A DNA stretch of 13,834 bases. Origin: Porticoccus sp. (lineage in GTDB: Bacteria; Pseudomonadota; Gammaproteobacteria; Pseudomonadales; Porticoccaceae). Under the pieces are notes generated by a model. That model ran no database searches. It saw nothing but the letters and a program-made list of their open reading frames with translations, and was not told the origin of the DNA. How positions within the stretch are numbered: position 1 is the stretch's first letter; the number at the start of each line of letters is the position of its first letter. Of this stretch, positions 7,396 through 13,834 are shown one piece after another. Location: positions 1-13,834 of the forward strand of contig JALQUJ010000016.1 in NCBI GenBank assembly GCA_023263825.1. Direction: 5' to 3'. A program made the position numbers and the translations under genes.

Positions 7396-8634
7396 ATGAA
7401 GTCTCAAATTCAACGAATAGGCAGAATAATTACCATTTTGCCATTTTTGTTATTTTCAAAATTAGCCTTTTCAGCTGGATATATAGATCAGGTTGAGGGC
7501 GTTGCCTTGTCCCATCAGGATAAGTCTGATGCAATTTTCCTCCTTGTTGTTTTTGTCAGCATGGCCCTGATTATCTCCTTTCTCTGCTCCGTAGCAGAGA
7601 CAGTTCTTCTAAGTATCACCCCTTCTTACATCGAAGGCTTGAGGGATCAAAATCCGGAGCAGGCTACACGCCTTAAGTTACTTCGTCAGGAAAAAATTGA
7701 TCGTTCTCTTGCGGCCATTTTGACCATGAATACCGTTGCCCATACCGTAGGGGCAATTGAAGCTGGTGCACAGTCAGCGATTGTTTTTGGTAGTACCTGG
7801 GTTGGCCTATTTTCAGCCATTATGACGCTTTTAATTTTGTTCTTGTCAGAAATAGTCCCGAAAACATTGGGAGCCGTTTACTGGCGTAAGTTGGTAAGCG
7901 TAACAATACTGTATATTCGGGCGCTTATTGTCTTAATGTACCCTTTGGTCGTGGTTTCAGAGGCAATCACTCGCCTGATTACAAGAGGGAAAAGCGTTCA
8001 TAAGTTTAGTCGTGAAGAATTCTTGGCGATGGTCGGTTTTGGGCAAAAAACAGGTGAAATTGATGAACATGAATCCAAAATTATCCAGAATCTGTTTCGC
8101 TTTCGCTCCTTAAAAGTCACGGATGTCATGACGCCTCGTGTTGTGATTACATCGCTATCCGAAGACATGCCTGTCTCTGAGGCACAAAAAGCATTGCGTC
8201 ATTGTCCTTTCTCACGGTTGCCTTTATATGGCGAAAATATTGATGACATCACCGGCTTTGCCTTGAAAGATAAAATCATGATGCACAAACCTTCGGGTGG
8301 GAAGCAGCTCACATTAACGTCGTTCAAACGAAAGCTGCAAGCCGTTCCTGACTTTATGCTACTGCCAAAACTGTTAGAGGTTTTCCTGGATAGCAGGCAG
8401 CACATTGCCATTATTGTGAATGAATATGGTGGTGTTAAAGGGTTGGTGACTTTAGAGGACGTGATAGAAACTTTGCTCGGTATGGATATTGTGGATGAGA
8501 CAGATGATGTAACAGATATGAGGGCATTGGCTCGTCAGCAATGGAGTAAGCGTGCTGAGGCTTTAGGGTTTGAGCTTCCCGAAGAATTGTTGGAGTCGGT
8601 TGATGATAAAGAGGCCAAGGGTAATGGTCATTAG
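7396..8634 (+). CDS. DUF21/CNNM transmembrane plus CBS-pair protein (CorC/HlyC-like)
   Basis: This 412-residue inner-membrane protein belongs to the CNNM/CorC superfamily, whose members include magnesium/cobalt exporters. Residues 10-27 form a hydrophobic segment with a signal-peptide-like end (KLAFSAG). The DUF21 membrane domain (about 45-200) carries the conserved CSVAETVLLS and LFLSEIVPKTLGA motifs. A linker with EFLAMVGFGQKTGEI follows, then two CBS domains (about 240-300 and 310-365), including VMTPRV, FSRLPLY, NEYGGVKGLVTLEDVIE and LLGMDIVDE. The protein ends in a ~45-residue charged tail and lacks the C-terminal CorC_HlyC domain of longer paralogues. GAGG 5-8 nt before ATG 7396 supports the start. 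A perfect TATAAT lies at 7330-7335 but without a good -35. The gene faces rlmH tail to tail. Confidence 0.88.
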   Translation: MKSQIQRIGRIITILPFLLFSKLAFSAGYIDQVEGVALSHQDKSDAIFLLVVFVSMALIISFLCSVAETVLLSITPSYIEGLRDQNPEQATRLKLLRQEKIDRSLAAILTMNTVAHTVGAIEAGAQSAIVFGSTWVGLFSAIMTLLILFLSEIVPKTLGAVYWRKLVSVTILYIRALIVLMYPLVVVSEAITRLITRGKSVHKFSREEFLAMVGFGQKTGEIDEHESKIIQNLFRFRSLKVTDVMTPRVVITSLSEDMPVSEAQKALRHCPFSRLPLYGENIDDITGFALKDKIMMHKPSGGKQLTLTSFKRKLQAVPDFMLLPKLLEVFLDSRQHIAIIVNEYGGVKGLVTLEDVIETLLGMDIVDETDDVTDMRALARQQWSKRAEALGFELPEELLESVDDKEAKGNGH

Positions 8635-8719
8635 GCTTGGCTTCATTTAGCTGATTTATTCCGTAGAGTAGCCATCCATAGAGTAATATAAATCTAACTA
8701 TAAATGGATTGTCGATGGA

Positions 8720-9187
8720 CTACCGATGGTATGGGTGCCCTGAATTAATGGTACCTGCGCGATAGATTTGCTCTACCAATAAAATGCGCACTAAAGGGTG
8801 AGGTAGGGTCAGAGCAGAGAGAGACCATTTACTATTAGCCCGCTTCAAACACTCCGGAGCAAGACCATCGGGGCCGCCAATTAGTAAGCTGAAATTATCG
8901 CCAGAAAGTTGCCACTGTTGTAGCTTTTTGGCTAATTGTTCAGTGCTCCAGGGTTTACCCAAAACGTCCAATGCGATGACATGATCCTGTTCACTGATGG
9001 CTTTGAGCATAGCTTCGCCTTCACGTTGAATGGCACGGTTAATGTCTGCGCCTTTCCCCCGTTGCCCCAGGGGTAATTCAATAATTTCTAAATTCAGCTC
9101 TGAGGGAAGTCGCTTTAGGTATTCATTGCAGCCTGCTTCTATCCAGTCGGGCATTTTGGACCCGATGGCAATAATTCTTAGGTGCAC
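8720..9187 (-). CDS. rlmH: 23S rRNA (pseudouridine1915-N3)-methyltransferase RlmH
   Basis: RlmH uses S-adenosylmethionine to methylate pseudouridine 1915 in helix 69 of 23S rRNA on assembled 70S ribosomes. The 155 residues match E. coli RlmH (YbeA) from end to end: IGSKMPDWIEAG near the start, the SPOUT-fold SAM-binding motif LLIGGPDGL, the SLSALTLPHPLVRILL segment and the C-terminal HPYHR. The start is GTG. It follows rsfS by 34 bp as the last gene of the proA-nadD-rsfS-rlmH run and converges with the CBS-domain gene, from which it is separated by 85 bp that hold no clear terminator. Confidence 0.95.
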   Translation of the reverse strand: MHLRIIAIGSKMPDWIEAGCNEYLKRLPSELNLEIIELPLGQRGKGADINRAIQREGEAMLKAISEQDHVIALDVLGKPWSTEQLAKKLQQWQLSGDNFSLLIGGPDGLAPECLKRANSKWSLSALTLPHPLVRILLVEQIYRAGTINSGHPYHR

Positions 9188-9221
9188 AGGTGGTTTTGTC
9201 CTTTTTTAGTATTTGTCTAAC

Positions 9222-9575
9222 CTAGTGTTCCTCGACATCCGCGTCGAGGTCCCCAGGGCGAACGGACCAAAGTTTTTCCAGGTCATAAAATTCACGGGTG
9301 GTGGGTTGCATCATGTGGACAACGATATCCCCAAGATCTACCAATACCCATTCACCGGAATCCATACCTTCGACTCCGATGGGTTGGAAGCCTGCTTTTT
9401 TACAGTCTTCAATGACATTGTTGGCCAGCGCTTTTACCTGGCGGTTTGAGTTACCACTGGCAACGACGATGGTGTCCATTACATCGGTGAGATCACTGAC
9501 GTTTAGTTGAGTGATATCTTTGCCTTTAACTTCTTCAAGGGCGTTCATCACGATATCAATTAAATTCTTACTCAT
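9222..9575 (-). CDS. rsfS: Ribosomal silencing factor RsfS
   Basis: RsfS binds ribosomal protein uL14 and blocks joining of the 30S and 50S subunits, lowering translation when nutrients are short. The 117 residues show the whole domain: ALEEVKGKDITQLNVSDLTD, the core DTIVVASGNSNRQVKALA, and GEWVLVDLGDIVVHMMQP with REFYDLEKLW near the end. The tail is acidic (DLDADVEEH). Its ATG overlaps the nadD stop codon (ATGA, 9572-9575), so its translation is probably coupled to nadD. The nadD-rsfS-rlmH order is conserved across gammaproteobacteria. Confidence 0.95.
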   Translation of the reverse strand: MSKNLIDIVMNALEEVKGKDITQLNVSDLTDVMDTIVVASGNSNRQVKALANNVIEDCKKAGFQPIGVEGMDSGEWVLVDLGDIVVHMMQPTTREFYDLEKLWSVRPGDLDADVEEH

Positions 9576-10315
9576 GGAATTTCCTGTGCTGGATTATCTG
9601 GTGTTGGATTATTTGTATCTGTGTACAGCTGATGCTCTGTAATGTAATCAATAACAGAGTCCGGCACCAAATAACGGATAGATTCTCCCCGCTTAAGTGC
9701 CTGTCGAATACCTGTTGCTGAAATGGGCAACAAGGTCATCTCCATAATTAATATTTTTCCTGCCGGTGTTTTCTGTAGTTGTTCTTTGTTGGTGGCTCGA
9801 TGAGCTCGAACAAATTCAAGTACTTCACCGCTCTTTGGTAAATGCCAGCCAGGCCTTGCGGCTACAATAATATGGGCAATATCGGTAAGTTCATTCCACT
9901 GGTGCCATTGGTTCAGGTCGATTAGTGAGTCCATACCAATACAAAGATATAACGGAGTCTCTGGCCCTGTTTCAGCACGAAGTTGTTTTAGTGTGTCGAT
10001 GGTGTACGAAAACCCGTCCCTGCGTAATTCTCTATCATCAGCGATTAACCCCGGTTCTCTTAATTCCAAGTTACAGTTTTCAGATGTACGTCCAAGGGCC
10101 AGTTTCAACATTGACAAGCGGTGTTCTGGACTGCTTTCAGGTTGTTCTCTATGGGGTGGGGTTGCACTAGGAATGAGCCGCATTTCACTGAGGCAGAGTG
10201 CCTTTCTTAATTCCACCGCAGTCCGTAAATGGCCGATATGGATGGGGTCAAATGTGCCGCCAAAAATGCCGATACCCTTCAGACCTTCGAGAAAATTTTT
10301 TGAAATTAGTGACAT
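9572..10315 (-). CDS. nadD: Nicotinate-nucleotide adenylyltransferase NadD
   Basis: NadD transfers AMP from ATP to nicotinic acid mononucleotide to make deamido-NAD, an essential step of NAD synthesis in the cytosol. The 247-residue protein has the nucleotidyltransferase signature GIFGGTFDPIHIGHLR (about residues 16-31), LIPSATPPHR, the internal CIGMDSLIDLNQWHQW, and the ISATGIR motif near the C-terminus (the family's ISxTxIR ATP-binding motif). There are ~12 extra residues before the signature, and a 15-residue C-terminal extension contains an imperfect NNPTP/DNPAQ duplication. The gene starts 3 bp after the proA stop and overlaps rsfS by 4 bp. No strong ribosome-binding site is seen, so coupling to proA translation is likely. 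Confidence 0.94.
   Translation of the reverse strand: MSLISKNFLEGLKGIGIFGGTFDPIHIGHLRTAVELRKALCLSEMRLIPSATPPHREQPESSPEHRLSMLKLALGRTSENCNLELREPGLIADDRELRRDGFSYTIDTLKQLRAETGPETPLYLCIGMDSLIDLNQWHQWNELTDIAHIIVAARPGWHLPKSGEVLEFVRAHRATNKEQLQKTPAGKILIMEMTLLPISATGIRQALKRGESIRYLVPDSVIDYITEHQLYTDTNNPTPDNPAQEIP
9586..9615. repeat. 15-bp imperfect tandem repeat in the 3' end of nadD
   Basis: GTGCTGGATTATCTG (9586-9600) is directly followed by GTGTTGGATTATTTG (9601-9615), with two mismatches. It is in frame (15 bp) and encodes the NadD C-terminal pentapeptides NNPTP and DNPAQ, a small in-frame duplication. Confidence 0.7.
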
Positions 10316-10318
10316 GGC

Positions 10319-11572
10319 TTACTGACGTATTTCGCCATGGCCATAGACGATCCATTTTTGTGAGGTTAGACCCTCAAGGCCTACAGGGCCGCGAGCATGG
10401 ATTTTATCTGTGGAAATACCAATTTCAGCTCCCAGGCCATATTCAAAACCATCGGCAAAGCGGGTCGATGCGTTATGCATGACAGAACTCGAATCTACTT
10501 CTGCGATAAACCTACGTGCTCTGTCTTGGTCGTCGGTGATAATAGATTCCGTATGTTGAGAGCTGTAATGAGCTATGTGCTCCATGGCTGCATCCATATT
10601 GGCTACAACTTTTATCGAAAGAATCGGTGCCAGGTATTCGGTGAACCAGTCTTCTTCCGTTGCTGGGAGGCAGTTAATAATTTTCTGAGTTTTTTTACAG
10701 CCTCTTAACTCGACGCCTTTTTCTTCGTAAGCTTTGGCCAGACGGGGTAAAATTTCTGAGGCAACGCCTTCTGCAACCAATAAGGTTTCCATCGCATTAC
10801 AGACGCCATAACGGTGGGTTTTGGCATTGACGGCAATATTGAAAGCCATATCGAGGTCAGCCTTGTCATCAATATAGACATGGCAAATACCGTCCAGATG
10901 TTTAATCACGGGGACGCGGGCATCATTGCTAATCCGCTCGATCAGCCCTTTGCCGCCCCGGGGGACGATAACATCCACATACTCAGCCATGGTGATCAAT
11001 TCGCCCACAGCTGCGCGATCAGTGGTTTCTATTACTTGCACCACAGCTTCAGGCAGGCCGGTAGCCGCCAGACCTTGCTTGATACATTCTGCAATGGCCT
11101 GGTTGGAATTAATGGATTCGCTACCACCACGTAAAATTGTGGCATTGCCTGATTTCAGGCACAAACTAGCGGCATCAATGGTGACGTTGGGGCGGGATTC
11201 ATAAATAATTCCAACCACGCCGAGAGGTACACGCATTTTCCCCAGCTCAATACCACTAGGACGTTTGGTGAGCTCGGTGGTCTTGCCAATAGGATCTGCA
11301 AGTTCTGCGACTTGTTGCAGGCCCTCGATCATGGCATCTATTCGGCTGTCATTAAGCTCCAGGCGATCTAGTAATGCTGCATCAAGGCCGTTCGCTTGAC
11401 CATTTTTTAAGTCGATAGCATTTGCCGCCAGAATTTGTTGGCGGTTGTTATTCAGTGCACCAGCAATAGCGAGAAGCGCTGCATTTTTTGTTTTGGTATT
11501 TGTTGCGGCAATGACTCTTGAGGCTGAGCGAGCTTGCTGCCCCAGCTGTTGCATGTAGGCTTTTATATCCAT
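10319..11572 (-). CDS. proA: Gamma-glutamyl phosphate reductase ProA
   Basis: ProA reduces gamma-glutamyl phosphate with NADPH to glutamate semialdehyde, the second step of proline synthesis, in the cytosol. From ATG 11572 the protein has 417 residues, the usual length. It is an aldehyde dehydrogenase-fold enzyme: GKMRVPLGVVGIIYESRPNV and SLCLKSGNATILRGGSE mark the nucleotide-binding part, IVPRGGKGLI and KHLDGICHVYID follow, and the catalytic cysteine lies in YGVCNAMETLL (about Cys258). FGLGAEIGIS-type sequence (GLGAEIGISTDKIHARGPVGL) ends the catalytic region. An in-frame TTG at 11581 would add three residues; ATG is preferred because homologues begin with a similar spacing to the DYM/AYM motif and neither site has a clear ribosome-binding site. 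It is the first gene of the proA-nadD-rsfS-rlmH operon, with the promoter about 35 bp upstream. Confidence 0.95.
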   Translation of the reverse strand: MDIKAYMQQLGQQARSASRVIAATNTKTKNAALLAIAGALNNNRQQILAANAIDLKNGQANGLDAALLDRLELNDSRIDAMIEGLQQVAELADPIGKTTELTKRPSGIELGKMRVPLGVVGIIYESRPNVTIDAASLCLKSGNATILRGGSESINSNQAIAECIKQGLAATGLPEAVVQVIETTDRAAVGELITMAEYVDVIVPRGGKGLIERISNDARVPVIKHLDGICHVYIDDKADLDMAFNIAVNAKTHRYGVCNAMETLLVAEGVASEILPRLAKAYEEKGVELRGCKKTQKIINCLPATEEDWFTEYLAPILSIKVVANMDAAMEHIAHYSSQHTESIITDDQDRARRFIAEVDSSSVMHNASTRFADGFEYGLGAEIGISTDKIHARGPVGLEGLTSQKWIVYGHGEIRQ

Positions 11573-11581
11573 GGAACTCAA

Positions 11582-11837
11582 TACATTAAATGACCAGAAC
11601 CACCCATTATAGCGTCATCGTGTTAGATATGGCAGAAACTGGCGGTTGATTCTGAAGGTGAATTAGAAATTGGTGGGTCGTGTGTAGCTGTTGTTTTTAA
11701 TGCCTATAGCTTCTGCCAGAGTCTCTATCTTTGGGACGGCGATCATCTGACCTTTGTTTTTTAAAGAGTTTAGGTGGTGTTAATAATTTTGACCTGGGTA
11801 CTAGCAATGTTTTGTTGTTCAAATCACGGTTTTTATA
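11582..11837. other. Gap upstream of the PEP-CTERM tail: proA promoter plus possible decayed coding DNA
   Basis: About 256 bp between the proA start and the PEP-CTERM frame. It holds the minus-strand proA promoter (11606-11635). On the + strand there is an open stretch from about 11627 to 11763 that reads like protein (ELEIGGSCVAVVFNAY...) but has no start codon with a ribosome-binding site. A minus-strand open frame over 11697-11993 has unlikely composition and is not called. I see no RNA gene. Confidence 0.4.
11606..11635 (-). promoter_or_regulatory. Sigma-70-type promoter for proA-nadD-rsfS-rlmH
   Basis: On the minus strand a perfect -10 TATAAT (11606-11611) lies 18 bp from a -35-like CTGCCA (11630-11635, four of six matches to TTGACA). 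Transcription would begin near 11599, giving an untranslated leader of about 27 nt before ATG 11572. No operator or attenuator is visible. Confidence 0.6.
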
Positions 11838-12086
11838 ATGTTTGCCATAATGATTGTTTTTAATGGTGATACATTTGTTCAGTTCGATACAAACAATCCA
11901 AGTAACGATGACAATGTCTTCTTTATGGCATTTACGTCCAGTTTTGCAATTTCTGAAGTAGATGGTGATCCAGTAGAGCCTACAGATCCACAAGACCCTC
12001 CAGCTAACGTTCCAGAGCCTACAAGTTTGATCTTGTTTGCACTGGGCCTACTTTCTTTGGGAATGGTTCACCGCATTCGTTCTTAA
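11838..12086 (+). pseudogene. PEP-CTERM protein remnant (C-terminal sorting tail retained)
   Basis: This 82-codon frame ends in a textbook PEP-CTERM sorting signal: a Pro/Asp-rich linker (PTDPQDPPANV), PEP at residues 59-61, a hydrophobic helix SLILFALGLLSLGMV and a basic end HRIRS. Such tails direct exported proteins to exosortase for processing, usually in species making exopolysaccharide. PEP-CTERM proteins need an N-terminal signal peptide; this frame has none, has no ribosome-binding site before ATG 11838, and is very short. Upstream DNA (about 11627-11837) has short protein-like stretches in other frames (for example NNFDLGTSNVLLF at about 11782-11820, and WDGDHLTFVF ending at about 11763), suggesting a decayed gene with frameshifts. 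A strong terminator follows. It could instead be a very small functional protein, but I consider a remnant more likely. Confidence 0.55.
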
Positions 12087-12107
12087 TTCCTAAAGCTATT
12101 TTCTTCA

Positions 12108-12142
12108 AACCATACGCCGCTTCTTAAGCGGCGTTTTGGTTT
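12108..12142 (+). terminator. Strong GC-rich hairpin terminator after the PEP-CTERM remnant
   Basis: A perfect 9-bp stem, ACGCCGCTT (12114-12122) and AAGCGGCGT (12126-12134), with a 3-nt loop CTT and TTTT right after the stem on the + strand. AAACC (12108-12112) and GGTTT (12138-12142) can extend the pairing past an internal loop. It lies about 22 bp past the PEP-CTERM stop and about 30 bp from the convergent umuC stop, so it probably also serves umuDC on the other strand, although the U-tract there is poor. Confidence 0.85.
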
Positions 12143-12170
12143 CTGGCTTTTGTATTTTTTATTAAGAACT

Positions 12171-13421
12171 CTATGTTTTTACCATCGGCAAATCATACCA
12201 GTCAGTGGTATAACAGGGTGAGCGATGCTGTTGTCGCATAGGCCAGCGCTGCCTGATTCCTTCCCCTGCTAAAAAGGCAGATCCCGAGCCATAGCGTTGA
12301 TTAATTTTGTCTAACGTTGCCATTAACGCATCGGTCTCTTTTCTCTGATAGGGCTGAAAAATATCCTGTTGATAATATTGTTTTGGCGTAATTTCTATTA
12401 AACCGACACCGGATTTAAGGTACTTGTAGCCGGGGCGATAGAGTTTACGAATGGCTTGTTTAGCATTGGCAGCAATGACACGACTGTCATCTGTAGGGTA
12501 GGGCAGTTTTACCACGGTACTGTTGCTGTAGTAGCTGGGCTGGTGTGGTGAAGTGTGAATAAAGACATGAATAGTCGAAACCAGATGTTGTTGTGCTCGG
12601 AGTTTTTCAGTGGCGCGGCAAGCGTAGAGGCTAACAGCCTGTAATAGGGGAGGTAATTCTGAGGGTTTGTTGCCAAATGACCGGCTGCAATAAATTTGCT
12701 TTTTATCCAGTGGGTTGTCTTCCAGATCCAGGCAAGCAGTACCATTTAATTCTTCCACCGTTCTTTCCAGGCAGACACTGAAATGTTGCCGCATCATTTT
12801 AGGGCTGCTGCTGGCCAGGTCCCAGGCCGTGCAAATAGATTGCTCCTTTAGCCGTTTTCCAATACGTGAGCCCACTCCCCAGATTTTGGTTACGGGTACC
12901 CGCCGCATCAGCCACTGCCATTTTTCTGGTTTATCCAGTAGGCATACCCCCTGGCATTTAGGAATATTTTTTGCCGCATAGTTGGCCAGTTTCGCCAGGG
13001 TTTTACTGGGAGCTATTCCCACACTGACGGGCATTCGAATCTGTTGCCACAAAGTTTTTTTAATTGTTTGCCCATAATGTTGAAGGTGTTGAATACTTTT
13101 TAAGTCCAGAAACATTTCATCAATACTGTAAATTTCAATATTCGGGCTGAAGTGCCTCAGGGTATCCATCACTCGATGGGAAATATCGCCATAAAGCCGA
13201 AAGTTGCTGGAAAACACTGCCACTCGGTGGCGTTGCAGCAGATGTTTTACTTTGAAATAGGGATGAAGGTGGGGAATACCCAATGCCTTAGCCTCCCTGG
13301 AGCGGGCAATAATGCAGCCGTCGTTGTTGCTTAACACCACTACGGGTTTATTGCGTAAGTCGGGACGAAATATTTGCTCACAGCTGGCATAGCAGCTGTT
13401 GCAGTCCACTAAGGCGAACAT
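12171..13421 (-). CDS. umuC: DNA polymerase V catalytic subunit UmuC
   Basis: UmuC is the Y-family polymerase subunit of Pol V (UmuD'2C), which copies past DNA lesions in the SOS response at the cost of mutations. From ATG 13421 it has 416 residues (E. coli UmuC has 422). The catalytic acidic residues are visible: Asp6 in FALVDCNSCYASCE and Asp101/Glu102 in YSIDEMFLDL. Other family stretches are VVLSNNDGCIIARS (about 28-41), SSNFRLYGDIS, a helix-hairpin region with VGIAPSKTLAKLANYAAK, and KIWGVGSRIGKRL. QQDIF at 351-355 fits a beta-clamp-binding motif, in the same place as E. coli QLNLF. The frame is open 16 codons further up to 13469, but that part lies inside umuD and matches nothing in UmuC. 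The ATG is 4 bp after the umuD stop, so the two are one operon. Confidence 0.95.
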   Translation of the reverse strand: MFALVDCNSCYASCEQIFRPDLRNKPVVVLSNNDGCIIARSREAKALGIPHLHPYFKVKHLLQRHRVAVFSSNFRLYGDISHRVMDTLRHFSPNIEIYSIDEMFLDLKSIQHLQHYGQTIKKTLWQQIRMPVSVGIAPSKTLAKLANYAAKNIPKCQGVCLLDKPEKWQWLMRRVPVTKIWGVGSRIGKRLKEQSICTAWDLASSSPKMMRQHFSVCLERTVEELNGTACLDLEDNPLDKKQIYCSRSFGNKPSELPPLLQAVSLYACRATEKLRAQQHLVSTIHVFIHTSPHQPSYYSNSTVVKLPYPTDDSRVIAANAKQAIRKLYRPGYKYLKSGVGLIEITPKQYYQQDIFQPYQRKETDALMATLDKINQRYGSGSAFLAGEGIRQRWPMRQQHRSPCYTTDWYDLPMVKT

Positions 13422-13425
13422 CTTT

Positions 13426-13834
13426 TTAACGCAAACATCGATGATGGCGAACGGAGTGAGCAACCACACCTTCTATTAGTAATTCTGCATTATCGTGCAA
13501 TTGAATGGGAGGATAACGGCTGTTACCGGCACGCAGTAATTGTTCCTGTAAATCCAGTACCTTGCAGGTGAGTTCACCATCAATGGCAGCGATAACGACA
13601 TCACCATGTTGTGGTTGTAGTGCCCGGTCAACGATCAGAAGATCTCCACTAAAAATACCAAACCCTGTCATGGAATCACCTTCAGCCCGGGCAAAAAATG
13701 TGGCTGAAGGGTGCTTGATTAAATATTCTCGGATATCCAGCGGCGTTTCCACAAAGTCATCCGCAGGGCTAGGGAACCCAGCACGAACGGCGGTGCTAAA
13801 TAGTGGTTGTAGCAGTAAAACTGTAGATTCACTG
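13426..13834 (-). CDS. umuD: UmuD, Pol V accessory subunit and self-cleaving S24 protease (5' end outside window)
   Basis: UmuD is cleaved by RecA-stimulated autoproteolysis to UmuD', the partner of UmuC in Pol V. The reading frame stays open to the right edge (to 13833), so the few first residues, the start codon and the LexA-controlled promoter lie outside. Visible features are the cleavage region VRAGFPSPADDFVE, where an Ala-Gly bond replaces the Cys-Gly bond of E. coli UmuD (LexA also uses Ala-Gly). The catalytic serine is in EGDSMTGFG, in the ATFFARAEGDSM context, and the catalytic lysine in DGELTCKVL. LLIVDRALQPQHGDVVIAAIDGE matches the family core. A GTG at 13752 would give a 108-residue product but falls inside the conserved region, after the cleavage site, so it is not the true start. 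Confidence 0.93.
   Translation of the reverse strand, partial: SESTVLLLQPLFSTAVRAGFPSPADDFVETPLDIREYLIKHPSATFFARAEGDSMTGFGIFSGDLLIVDRALQPQHGDVVIAAIDGELTCKVLDLQEQLLRAGNSRYPPIQLHDNAELLIEGVVAHSVRHHRCLR

Noticed and set aside
9925..11204. Plus-strand open frames across nadD and proA
   Set aside because: They are shadows of conserved minus-strand genes and show no motifs of their own.
11697..11993. Minus-strand 98-codon frame overlapping the PEP-CTERM remnant
   Set aside because: Composition is unlike protein (many Lys/Asn/Tyr runs, no domain), and it overlaps the frame with the clear PEP-CTERM tail.
13422..13469. Longer umuC start giving 432 residues
   Set aside because: The extra 16 residues overlap the umuD coding end and do not match UmuC; MFALVDCNSCYASCE at 13421 is the family start.
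1..13834. CRISPR array, tRNA/rRNA genes, insertion sequences, phage or defence genes
   Set aside because: Scanning both strands by eye showed no regularly spaced repeats, no tRNA-like cloverleaf ends, no transposase or integrase motifs and no recognisable defence proteins.

Overview
This window looks like chromosomal DNA from a gammaproteobacterium of moderate G+C content. The evidence is the gene orders rng-yhdP-nit and proA-nadD-rsfS-rlmH, a chromosomal umuDC operon, and protein sequences that align by eye with Pseudomonas/E. coli-type homologues. A PEP-CTERM sorting tail between proA and umuC hints at an environmental or marine lineage (Cellvibrionales/Oceanospirillales/Alteromonadales-like), but that placement is a guess. 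Most of the window is conserved housekeeping DNA. I do not see a clear new multi-gene system.

Left part, + strand (1-5430). The window opens inside the 3' end of rng (RNase G). A 287-bp gap holds a small terminator-like hairpin. Then comes the very long yhdP (AsmA-like envelope protein, TTG start with a good ribosome-binding site), which overlaps by ATGA with a nitrilase-superfamily amidase (nit). In many relatives tldD follows nit; here it is absent.

Middle part, + strand (5431-8634). This is an accessory stretch of loosely spaced single genes: an exported or membrane-anchored MsrB-like methionine sulfoxide reductase that has lost one cysteine from each zinc CxxC pair; a 95-residue acidic protein I do not recognise; a uracil-DNA-glycosylase-superfamily protein whose first ~16 residues appear to lie in another frame, joined at an A6 run; and a DUF21/CBS (CNNM/CorC-like) membrane protein without the usual C-terminal domain.

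Right part, - strand (8720-11572). This is a tight operon read proA-nadD-rsfS-rlmH, driven by a consensus-like promoter just upstream of proA. It covers proline synthesis, NAD synthesis, ribosome silencing and 23S rRNA methylation. In Pseudomonas and E. coli rlmH is followed by mrdA-rodA; here it meets the convergent CBS-domain gene instead.

Far right (11573-13834). A ~600-bp gap carries a small + strand reading frame ending in a textbook PEP-CTERM anchor but lacking a signal peptide, probably a gene remnant, followed by a strong GC-rich hairpin terminator. Convergent to it, on the - strand, is umuDC (translesion DNA polymerase V). umuD runs off the right edge, so its SOS operator is not visible.

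Most useful second looks: the frameshifted UDG-like gene, the PEP-CTERM remnant, and the altered exported MsrB.
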